Origin: Gordionus sp. m RMFG-2023
Lineage: Eukaryota > Nematomorpha > Gordioida > Chordodea > Parachordodidae
NCBI RefSeq assembly: GCF_954871325.1
Contig: NC_088777.1
Span: forward strand, 32,527,366 to 32,591,365
DNA length: 64,000 nt
Reading direction: 5' to 3'
Shown here: positions 36,201 to 41,256 of the stretch, piece after piece
Position numbering within the stretch: the first letter of the stretch is position 1
How the letters are laid out: every line of letters starts with the position of its first letter
Notes under the pieces: model-generated
Seen by the model: only the letters and a program-made list of their open reading frames with translations
Databases searched by the model: none
What the model was told of the DNA's origin: nothing
Translations under genes and position numbers: made by a program

Positions 36201-38557
36201 TATAATAAATATTGATGAATTTTATCGCATATAATTTTTTATTAGCAATAATAAGGTATCGATATATAAACTGATATTAGTGGAGAGGGGGGGGGCATCT
36301 CTGATATAAAATAAATATTATTTTATCATATTGACTATTAGGCATACAAAAGATATACCAAACGTATTGAAACTGTCAAATCGAAATTAAATGATCAAAA
36401 AAATAAAATCAGTACTCCGACAACCATTACCAATAATTCTGTTGAACCAAATAATAATGAGACCATCAATATATTGAACTCGATATCTCGCATAGTTTCG
36501 TCGCTTAAACCCGATGTGGATATGAGAATAAATGATAATTTAAATAACTTACCAAACTCTGAAAATATCGACAAATTCAGCGGAAATATAAAAAGTGGTC
36601 AAGATCATAATGTCAAAATTAATCTTGACACGGATTTGAGGTTAACGTCAAACAAAGATATGACAGCTTCTAATATACCTATGAAAGGCTCCAGTTTTGA
36701 TAAAACTATAGATGACAAGGAAGCGAAAGATACAAAAAGTTACGAAATAGGTGAAAATACCAGGACCGATATCGATTTAAGACTCCTTTTCGGGAATTCA
36801 TCTCCCACCAAATTTGGTGTGAATGTGGCCAGCACTAGTAACCAGGACATAGAGAGTAAGTGTACTATTTTGTAAATATATTTTATTCAACAAATGATTA
36901 TGGGTTATAAAAACTTCCAATACACAAAATCAAACACAGTATTGATACTTTTATTTTGTACTAATTACTTATGTTTGTATGAGGTTATTTTAAAGAAAAT
37001 GTGGTAGGATAGTAATCATAGGCCTAGCCCGAATTGTGCTAAGAAGGATGGATACTAGTAGGTTGGTTTTTCTTCCATAAATATTATTGCTATTGCAGAC
37101 CGTTGGCTATGTTACTTTGATTTTTAATTTTTTTAAAAAATATTTTTTATAAAAATTTTGAATTATAGTTATTATTTTAAAAAATTATTAACTTTTGCTA
37201 TTTTCTTTCAAATTATTGTTTGTAATCATATATTATAAATATTTTTTGGAGGGGGGGGGTGGTGATAGAGAGAAAATTTTTATTAGCTTAAAATAATATT
37301 TAACAGAATAGGCAAATTTCAGAAGGGGTGGGAAATTTCTACTTCTCCCTAGCTAGACCTGATAGTAAATGACTAAAGATAAGCTAGCTAATCTACAAGC
37401 TTACAGCGTGAATTCCTTTCCCCATTTAAATCTTATTGGTAAAATGTTATTTTATTTAGTGAAGATTGGAATTTATCAAATTAAATTTTAAATCATTAAC
37501 TAAATATCACATGCTATTATTGATTTATTTTTGGGGTTAGTCTTGAATTAAATTAAAAAATAAAGTATGACAAAAATGACGAATCCTTTCTCTCTCCTTT
37601 GTATAAAGTTAAAACTGCCAAGAATTTATTCCAGTCCATACTTGAAACGCTAAATGAAACACCTAAGAAAAATGTTTGGAGCGACTTAAATCACTCCATT
37701 CAAAACCCCGAAAAGATAGCTATCTCCAATAGTGAAGATATGGATATCGGCTATGACGAAGACATCGCACAGAAAGGTCCGGCACCACGTGACCAATCGA
37801 CTCATATTGAAAATTTATTCAAGGAAGATTATGGAGATTTTGATTTAAGGAATAGCAGTGTTATTGATAATATCAATTTAGGTATATTAGTACTTACTTA
37901 TTTTAAGCATATCTTTTTAAATCCGATGGTATTATATATTATTTTTTTATAGCATTTCCTACAGTCACTTCTACTTTTGATATAAGTTCTTCTGCCCCTA
38001 AAAAGGAAAATTATAGCCTATTTTTGCCTCCACCACCCCCTCCCCCTTTTAATTCTTTCAACTCTATCAATGATTCTTATCAATCAAGCAACATATCCTT
38101 TTCACAGCCTAACCCATTTGTCATTCCTATTCCTACCATGGCATCTGTTGATTTCAATGCTTCCATGATTATCCCGAAGAATGTAAATAAGAGCATACCA
38201 TTATCCACGGAGGAAGCTATGCAATCTTCGCCAGAAATTAAGCCTTTAGATATTCTAACCAACTTGATAGGCCTCAATAGTACCAAGACGACTACTGCCT
38301 CGAATTTAGAAAATTTTAATAATTCTTTCCACTGCGAACCTCAAAATACTTTAGAAGTTCAATATACCGGTTCTCTTAACACCGGCTTCAATTACAATCC
38401 GCATCCTAATATACAACGTAAGACACATCATCAGCAAAGTAACAATAATGTAAGTTCACCCAGCGGAGTTATGGGATCTAAGAATTACCATGCCACTGCA
38501 CCTAGATGTGTTTACAATCCTAATTTGAAAGTATTGATAGGCCAGAAAAAGTATTGA
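9044..38557 (+). CDS. RPRD2: RPRD2-like CID protein (regulation of nuclear pre-mRNA domain), nine exons
   Basis: RPRD proteins bind the phosphorylated RNA polymerase II C-terminal domain in the nucleus and help its dephosphorylation. Exons: 9044-9209, 9254-9383, 25950-26050, 30258-30379, 30643-30775, 34076-34251, 36342-36855, 37609-37881, 37953-38557. All junctions are GT-AG and the phases match, giving about 739 residues. Residues 9-132 are a CID (SVQTLSLWILHH, MFYLANDVIQNSK, then IKRILSILKERKFY). Residues 163-305 align with the human RPRD2 coiled coil (DKASGQRLDTSLENVSLKLE; AYKRYTKRIETVKSKL). The tail is low complexity, with four D-x-D-[LM]-R motifs and a PPPPPPPF run, as human RPRD2 also ends in proline clusters. 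The coiled-coil match and length favour RPRD2 over RPRD1. A second ATG at 9056 is an alternative start. Introns range from 44 bp to 16.6 kb and are filled with transposons. Confidence 0.88.
9254..9383 (+). CDS. RPRD2: RPRD2-like exon 2 (CID core)
   Basis: Carries KLNMFYLANDVIQNSKKRN, the most conserved CID stretch. It is joined in phase to exon 1 (KKS/NSKQKL) and ends at ATAAA|GTATAC in phase 2, leaving the CID incomplete until exon 3, 16.6 kb downstream. Confidence 0.88.
9384..10740. other. First part of RPRD2-like intron 2
   Basis: AT-rich, with no coding frame. It contains a decayed copy (about 9930-10145) of the MITE found intact at 13001-13223, recognisable from AGTGTTGTTAAAAAGC at one end, TTTTTAACAAC at the other and a shared centre (GATGTCCAAGCATTTCTGCC). 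Confidence 0.5.
10741..10880. repeat. Solo arm of a long-TIR element (same type as 47015-52100)
   Basis: ATGTCAAATGAGCAAGAAAG, then CAATTTCAATAAAAATTTG and GTTCTAGTTATATTAAAAAT, match the two inverted ends near 47020-47100 and 52000-52100. No partner arm was clearly found nearby, although 15330-15560 may be part of one. Confidence 0.45.
11730..12090. mobile_element. hAT-like MITE, TAGAGATCTGCA family, copy 1
   Basis: The tips TAGAGATTTGC and GCAGATCACTA are inverted, and the flanks are a perfect 8-bp duplication CTTATTAT (11722-11729 and 12091-12098). The arms inside both ends are GC-rich runs of GGCCCGG/CCGGGCC around an AT-rich centre. The matching stretch of the copy at about 23620-23640 lacks the insert, giving an empty site. 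Confidence 0.9.
12390..13861 (+). pseudogene. Transposase-like gene of the long-TIR element, N- and C-terminal parts
   Basis: In reading order, with shifts, the plus strand shows ILPPNWSANKIKTTFNATYH, QKTVDIVKNFF, and QKRLVL running into NNLKELYNHFK across the MITE site. It then shows IGFSKFASLRPKNCILAG, SGTHSVCVCSIHQNFKLM, MICNPPLPICYFGDCNEC, and finally a C-terminal domain GYVTCAYENDWLLGFVQEV with NFLHPKGPANSFVYP and a closing GRTYNLSQNK. I recall this order from large uncharacterised proteins in cnidarians and insects. The central DDE-like core is missing. The junction lies near 13540-13560, between CNEC and the DEIRGYV part. The two largest clean frames are 13240-13560 and 13553-13861. 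Confidence 0.7.
13001..13223. mobile_element. MITE with TAGTGTTGTTAAACG tips, 223 bp
   Basis: Near-perfect inverted tips (TAGTGTTGTTAAACGACTCG, and the same reversed at 13223) with a perfect 8-bp target duplication GTTAGTTC (12993-13000 and 13224-13231). It splits the transposase codons QKRLVL/NNLKELY. The related copy at about 22720-22745 has the uninterrupted site. Decayed relatives lie at about 9930-10145 and 59030-59218. Confidence 0.92.
14586..14951. other. AT-rich spacer in intron 2
   Basis: Poly-A-rich sequence with a short direct repeat (GAATTCTTTATGCAAATTA at about 14800 and 14842). No gene is seen. The small open frame here has no features of a protein. Confidence 0.5.
14952..15297. 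mobile_element. hAT-like MITE, TAGAGATCTGCA family, copy 2
   Basis: Tips TAGTGATCTGCA and (reversed) CTGATCTCTA, with a perfect 8-bp duplication GTTTGAAT on both sides (14944-14951 and 15298-15305). It has the same GGCCCGG arms and AT-rich centre as the copy at 11730. Confidence 0.9.
15662..15990. repeat. MITE with TAGTAATGTT tips and AGTCGACTAA arms
   Basis: The left end TAGTAATGTTAATCGACTAA and the right end (reversed) TAGTAATGTTGTTAATTAGT are inverted, and several AGTCGACTAA motifs lie inside. No convincing target duplication was found. A G run at about 15582 precedes it. Confidence 0.6.
16090..16295. mobile_element. hAT-like MITE, TAGAGATCTGCA family, copy 3
   Basis: Tips TAGTGATCTG and GCAGATCTA, with flanks ATTTAAAT on both sides (16082-16089 and about 16296-16303). 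It is shorter than copies 1 and 2 and its GC arms are more decayed. Confidence 0.75.
16503..17330. repeat. Arm of a long-TIR element (related subfamily)
   Basis: Starts GGTCATTCCATGTCAAATCG and continues TTTTCGGCCGACCCC, like the tips at 31489 and 33920. A later stretch CCGAGATATCGGTGCTCA parallels CCAGAGATATCAATGGTC of copy 1. It runs directly into the truncated left arm of copy 3 at about 17331, so the composite may be a recombinant element. Confidence 0.5.
17918..17925. repeat. hAT target-site duplication, left (CTCACGTG)
   Basis: The 8 bases CTCACGTG here recur exactly at 22613-22620, immediately outside the two CAGTGGCGTAG tips. Confidence 0.97.
17926..22612 (-). mobile_element. Complete-looking hAT transposon (ZMYM/TTF type), 4.7 kb
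   Basis: The left tip CAGTGGCGTAGCCAGG and the right tip (reversed) CAGTGGCGTAGACAAGG are near-identical. The flanks are a perfect CTCACGTG duplication. G/C runs lie just inside each tip. It carries one minus-strand multi-exon transposase gene and is inserted in the long-TIR element copy 3. Perfect duplication, matching tips and long open exons suggest it is among the youngest insertions in the window. Confidence 0.93.
18737..22111 (-). CDS. hAT transposase (TTF/DUF4371-type), multi-exon
   Basis: Cuts and joins hAT ends. Exons on the minus strand: 22111-22069 (starts MDIRKFFCQQQKEK, the common start of this family), 22020-21970, a doubtful one near 21909-21858, 21804-21739, 21068-19932 and 19839-18737. 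The intron 19931-19840 (92 bp) joins IRDIWNSL to TISSVCDFFTPPKK. Visible parts: a TTF-type finger (WLAYSADEKGAFCKVC), the first acidic site LADETSD, the second GQGYDGAPSMSG, the HCSSHCLNL motif, RFCPTRFIERQQSV, and the C-terminal dimerisation block ISTCTNERSFSTLKRLKTY. The two main exons are open throughout. The small 5' exons all start AAA[CT]A after AG and end in phase 1. The third does not keep frame as I read it, so one small break there is possible. Confidence 0.85.
22613..22620. repeat. hAT target-site duplication, right (CTCACGTG)
   Basis: Exact repeat of 17918-17925, directly outside the right tip of the hAT. Confidence 0.97.
23870..24710. repeat. Three tandem units of about 270-310 bp
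   Basis: The motif AGCAGATAATTTACAATATT starts units at about 23872, 24180 and (with one change) 24450. Each is followed by the same TTTATATGAAATATCTCATA, GCAATCTCTTTTTTTTGCAT and ATAGCTTTGTTT order. The first unit has about 40 extra bases. The block lies inside the right arm of long-TIR copy 3, where copy 1 has no such sequence. Confidence 0.88.
25133..25949. other. Last part of RPRD2-like intron 2
   Basis: AT-rich sequence ending at AAAATAAG|G before exon 3. Two small open frames on opposite strands overlap at 25038-25296 and are part of, or next to, a transposon arm. Nothing supports a gene. Confidence 0.5.
25950..26050 (+). CDS. RPRD2: RPRD2-like exon 3 (end of CID)
   Basis: 101 bases, phase 2 in and phase 1 out. 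It reads DESIKPPIKRILSILKERKF and continues to the end of the CID (DDLIEAI). This aligns by eye without gaps with human RPRD2 from [20 protein letters not shown] onward. It was found only by looking for the missing CID helices, because it is too short to stand out as a frame. Confidence 0.8.
26263..29266. mobile_element. hAT-like element with TAGACCTATGCGCCG tips, 3.0 kb
   Basis: The left tip TAGACCTATGCGCCGATG and the right tip (reversed) TAGACCTGTGCGCC are inverted. GGCGG/CCGCC arms (ATCGACGGCAGCGG; GATTGAGATCATCAGCGGCC) lie inside. The flanks ATAATGGT and ATAATTGT match 7 of 8. It sits in RPRD2-like intron 3. Another hAT remnant (27302-28760) is inside it. I cannot read its own transposase. 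Confidence 0.75.
27302..28760 (+). mobile_element. hAT remnant with GAACGCGTTC arms, nested
   Basis: Both ends are rich in GTTCGTGAACG and GTGAACGCGTTC motifs in inverted arrangement (27305-27440 and 28665-28715). The plus strand between shows hAT C-terminal pieces: DQYVLSAIIHPAFKLQWP near 28065-28130, and YNTAIPSSAPVERVFRLM near 28340-28400, with a frame change afterwards before LSDKYFENN. The transposase is broken and its N-terminal half is not recognisable. Confidence 0.7.
29267..30257. other. End of RPRD2-like intron 3
   Basis: AT-rich, with no coding frame. A short GC-rich tip-like motif (CTCGAGGGGGGAGGGG near 30047) resembles the inner ends of the CAGTGGCG hAT family. Confidence 0.5.
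30258..30379 (+). CDS. RPRD2: RPRD2-like exon 4
   Basis: 122 bases, phase 1 in and phase 0 out. It reads a Pro/Ser/Gln linker (STQEISPKVVFTKSPQSPPK) and then SDKIDNFK, which lines up with the human segment KSKIVAEF before the coiled coil. Base composition is clearly richer in C than its surroundings. Confidence 0.8.
30643..30775 (+). CDS. RPRD2: RPRD2-like exon 5 (coiled coil, first half)
   Basis: 133 bases, phase 0 in and phase 1 out. It reads PKELFLKINKVDKLSKDLKN and then EVDVEKCLSNFDLNNKEWVK, matching the human helix ELLLYKRSEDQIELKEKQLS in register. Confidence 0.85.
30840..31001. mobile_element. Small MITE, 162 bp, with AGGGTTTAACA tips
   Basis: Inverted tips AGGGTTTAACA and TGTTAAACCCT, with a perfect 8-bp duplication TAATATTT (30832-30839 and 31002-31009). 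Further inverted AAAGATC/GATCTT and AAATGAGCA/TGCTCATTT motifs lie inside. It lies 64 bases after exon 5. Confidence 0.85.
31100..31488. repeat. Solo long-TIR-type tip and spacer
   Basis: Begins GGGTAATTCCATGTCAATTT, the shared tip of the long-TIR family, with CGCCTGACCCTTT after it. No inverted partner was found nearby. The rest is featureless AT-rich DNA. Confidence 0.45.
31489..33920 (-). mobile_element. Long-TIR DNA transposon, copy 2 (related subfamily), 2.4 kb
   Basis: Inverted arms of about 600 bp: GGGTGATTCCATGTCAAATC at 31489, and the reverse of GGTCGATTTGTCATGGAATT at 33920. Both continue through matching TTCGGCCGAC, AGTGCGTGATTTCA and AGATGGCGTTA-type motifs. The flanks are AATT and ATTA, so a 4-bp duplication is not clean here. 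It carries the core and C-terminus of the same protein found in copy 1, on the minus strand, and fills most of RPRD2-like intron 5. Confidence 0.8.
32273..33070 (-). pseudogene. DDE-like protein of the long-TIR element, core and C-terminus
   Basis: Read downwards with a few frame changes: EFMINFDFSENYAFVNQDTV, VIAVHLYQTKMIKFLTNRF, KIYYCSDASAAQYKNRKFF, NLCYHESDFGVAAE, SHEKGPCDCLGGIKRLAARS, LTPVDLYQFAKQNMPSVNF, GTREIHAVFPL, and the C-terminal GFVTCVYDNFWLLTTVLKKN with HPHGLTPSFFYPTIAENIW. The long clean frame is 32788-32273. The two Asp motifs (FDFSENY and CSDASAAQYKN) and the later GPCD look like a DDE/D-type active site (inference). The N-terminal half present in copy 1 is absent here. Confidence 0.72.
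34076..34251 (+). CDS. RPRD2: RPRD2-like exon 6 (coiled coil, second half)
   Basis: 176 bases, phase 1 in and phase 0 out, donor ACA|GTAAGT. It reads DKASGQRLDTSLENVSLKLE, then LITFLDSFNKDRKTLINNTQ and RASKYYETVNDDARFVTT, matching the human order DKTGGKKFSKEFEEASSKLE and on to the KNGPSLTEALENAGIFYEAQ region. Confidence 0.9.
34252..35256. other. Intron 6, before the hAT
   Basis: AT-rich. A fragment TAGTGGCGCCACTAAGAG with GGGGCCTCGAG near 34847 looks like an isolated hAT tip. No coding sequence is seen. Confidence 0.5.
35257..36054 (-). mobile_element. hAT with CAGGGCTGTGCCGATC tips, remnant
   Basis: The left tip CAGGGCTGTGCCGATC and the right tip (reversed) AAGGCTGTGCCGATATT are inverted, with GATCCGATATT repeats inside both. 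On the minus strand, 35660-35570 reads ESAFSMAGDIDSPYRRSLLS and then ENLEA, the hAT C-terminal dimerisation block. The rest of the transposase is gone. No clear 8-bp duplication was found. Confidence 0.78.
36342..36855 (+). CDS. RPRD2: RPRD2-like exon 7 (end of coiled coil, D-x-D-[LM]-R tail)
   Basis: 514 bases, phase 0 in and phase 1 out. It starts AYKRYTKRIETVKSKLNDQK (human ANAYKTFANRVNNLKKKLDQ). The frame is open well upstream of the first Met. The polar tail carries DVDMR, DTDLR and DIDLR at about residues 334, 372 and 419 of the protein. Confidence 0.88.
36856..37608. other. Intron 7
   Basis: AT-rich. At 37243-37355 it carries GGAGGGGGGGGTGG, then TTATTAGCTTAAAATAATAT and a CTTCTCCCTAGC end. 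This matches the inner right end of the hAT at 7590-7690 (TTATTAGCTTAAAATGATAT), so it is a solo hAT terminus. Confidence 0.6.
37609..37881 (+). CDS. RPRD2: RPRD2-like exon 8
   Basis: 273 bases, phase 1 in and out. It reads TAKNLFQSILETLNETPKKN and then an acidic stretch (SEDMDIGYDEDIAQKG), ending with the fourth motif DFDLR at about residue 524. The short NLFQSILETL helix could be a binding motif (inference). Confidence 0.85.
37953..38557 (+). CDS. RPRD2: RPRD2-like exon 9, C-terminal
   Basis: 605 bases in phase 1, after a 71-bp intron, ending in TGA at 38555. It encodes a Ser/Asn/Pro-rich tail with SLFLPPPPPPPFNSF and a basic end NLKVLIGQKKY. Low complexity, with the proline cluster shared in kind with human RPRD2. 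Confidence 0.85.
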
Positions 38558-40030
38558 AAATTATGTTTGAGAGCAAAAATGTCAAATATTTATATTTCAT
38601 TTATAATTTAAATATAATATTATTCATATTTCATTCCTTTTGAAATCTTTTATTTAATTAATATCACTTTTGCTATATTTTACTGTCTGGTTGTGTTTCA
38701 ATTGCAAAAAATTATACAAATACTACATTTATGTTATTTAAAATGCTATATAGCATTCAAGCGACATTTATTAAATGTTATTACTTCTAAAATCCTTCAT
38801 GAATTTTTGTGAATATAATATAAAGCACAGCACTTATCATTCTAATTATTGCTTTTAAAATTTAAACTAATAATAATCATTAGATTGTTAGACTAAATAT
38901 GAAGTCCAAGTTTTTTTCAATTTATATTTTAGGCTTCATCTAATAAATGTTTGCCTTTCCACATTTAAATATATTAACATCAATCTATTTATTTTATCAT
39001 TTGGTATACAATTGCTATATATGAGAAATATATTTAACCTTACTGTCCTAATTTTGTCATTTTTATTAAAATTAAATAAAGATATTCTCACGTATCAGTA
39101 TTACTAGTTTTATTTTGAATAGGGGCCCAAAACTGCCATTTTTATGCTTCTCTTTCGATCAAAAATTATGATTGCCAGTTACGGAACGTTCCTGGAAAAA
39201 TATCTAATTTTATCAATTTATTCTTCCATTATTTATTTATAAATCAAGGCATTAATATATTAAAATTTTTATCATGCAATAGTTAGATAAATTTAATTTG
39301 GCAATTAAAATTTTTAAGTTTATATTTAATAATATTAATTTTGTAACAAAACATTTAAAATTATTGCAGGCAGTGATGCACAAATACTCACGTATTGGTC
39401 AATACTTTTATTTTAACCGATACCCAAAATAATAATTAACCCTCAACATAAGTGTTAAATTGGAATATGACTAGGGATGTAACACAAGGGAAATTTCCTC
39501 TAGGTATCCCTATTTGTATGTATTATTTTATTAAATAATCATATTTCATTTAAAAATTTTTTTCCTCGTAGTTGATAAATCATAATTGCGTTTTGTTATT
39601 ATACCTAGTTCATTCTTAATCATTTTCGATAATATAATAATAGCTCTTAACTCAAATAATATTCATCTGAAAGAAATATTTTAATATAGAAATAATTTAA
39701 AGTTAAAACATTAAGGATAAGTAGGACTATAGGTTAGATATATAGGATAGGGTTGATGGTTAAATAAAGGTTTGAGATATGGATTCGATAGGGTTAATTC
39801 ATTTTTTTATAACAAATCTAACATGTCATATGATTATAGATAATTAGGTAACAGCAATTTCCTTTAGCTGAACCTATATTTCTTAATTTTTGTAATAATT
39901 TTACATGATACTCGTCTAAATTAATTACCTAGCCTAGAAAGTATATTTATAATTAATACAGATGAAATTTATATAAGTAATTTTTAGTATAGAAAATATT
40001 AGGTTTATCAAGTAATTTCCCTGGATATAA
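38558..40030. other. 3' flank of the RPRD2-like gene
   Basis: AT-rich, non-coding. A possible AATAAA poly(A) signal lies at 39075-39080. A hAT-like tip CAGTGATGCACAAATACTC starts near 39371, so hAT-derived sequence begins here. Confidence 0.4.
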
Positions 40031-40034
40031 TAAA

Positions 40035-40406
40035 ATGAAAACGAAACATTTAATGAAATATATAGTATCACCTGAAAAGCAAAGTAAAATAGATATTGAA
40101 TTTGCAACAGCCGTCTTTATGTAAAATTACCCATTTTCCATAACTCAATAATGTGTAATGAAAGAAATTATAAAAACAGTGAATATATTAAGGATTAAAA
40201 ATATAGTAATCCAAAGATTAGATAAAAATTTGATCCTTATTAGTGATGAGTGGACAAATATAAGAAGGGAATGTATTATAAATTTACCCCAAGCCCTCAT
40301 ATTCTATAAATCAATTGATAAGGGACCAATATGCATACGGGAGAATATATATCTCATTCCCTCATACACCACCTTATGGCTAATATTTTTTATAAAATAT
40401 ATTTAA
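40035..40406 (+). pseudogene. hAT transposase fragment between the two host genes
   Basis: The plus strand reads KTKHLMKYIVSPEKQSKIDI and, after stops, LDKNLILISDEWTNIRRE and FYKSIDKG. That is the region before and at the first acidic residue of hAT transposases, usually seen as ISDGWSNIRNESIIN with FYKSI. The C-terminal half is absent, because the terminal exon of SGF29 follows on the other strand. Decayed DNA transposon. Confidence 0.65.
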
Positions 40407-41010
40407 AAAAATTGTATGAAATTTATAACATGCAAGAATACATTTAGAGTAAAATGAGATGTTCAAATTTAAAAATCGCCCTCGTAGTTGATTTAAAATT
40501 ACGAATGTATCGTTAATACAAATAAATTTGTCAGAAGCTTTAAAATTTGTAAAAGTTTTCTTTTCTCTTAAAAAAAAGCATAAAAATTTGATTAAAAAAT
40601 AAATATAATAAATACAATTGAGGCGTTAAAAACTTTAAAAAATAATTCTAAATATTTTATATTTTTTAACATTAACTATAAATTTTATTATAACCTGACC
40701 TTATCTATTTTTACTTATGCCAAATATGAATGCATATTATTTTTTTAAAAATGGGATATAATGTTATAATTAAAAAATTTTCATTAAAAATCAACCAAAA
40801 AAATGTTAGATGACTATATAAATTGTTAAGATTACAAATAAAATTTGTTTTTACTAATGAAAAAAATTACATATTGTTTTAGATAAAACTTTCAATAATT
40901 TATATCAGATGACATCTAAAAATCTTCGATAAAAAATATAATACCCTTAAGTCAAAAAAAACATATCGAAGATTTTAAAAACACTAACTTGTAAAAAATA
41001 TCAAAGTAGA

Positions 41011-41016
41011 TTTATT
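41011..41016 (-). promoter_or_regulatory. Possible poly(A) signal of the SGF29-like gene
   Basis: AATAAA on the minus strand, about 60 bases beyond the stop codon at 41077. Confidence 0.45.
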
Positions 41017-41076
41017 CTCTATATATAAAAATTAAAAGTAAAGAAGTAACATACAAAAAATATTTTTAAAAATAAA

Positions 41077-41256
41077 TTAAGTTGATAATTTGAATGGGAT
41101 GATATATTTTTGGTGTATAGGCAAAGGTGGAGAATAACCGTCTGGGTAAAGTGGATCATCAAATATGACCATGTAACATTTATCCACGTGCGAGGGTATT
41201 TCGTGAATTAGCGCTTTGTAAAAACAAGTAGTTTGAGGATATCTGGCCAGGACTGA
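41077..41256 (-). CDS. SGF29: SGF29-like last exon (second Tudor)
   Basis: 180 bases including the TAA stop, phase 0 in. It reads SVLARYPQTTCFYKALIH, then CYMVIFDDPLYPDGYSPPLP and QKYIIPF. This is nearly colinear with the human C-terminus and shows all three aromatic-cage residues. It is the strongest single piece of evidence for this gene. Confidence 0.93.
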   Translation of the reverse strand, partial: SVLARYPQTTCFYKALIHEIPSHVDKCYMVIFDDPLYPDGYSPPLPIHQKYIIPFKLST

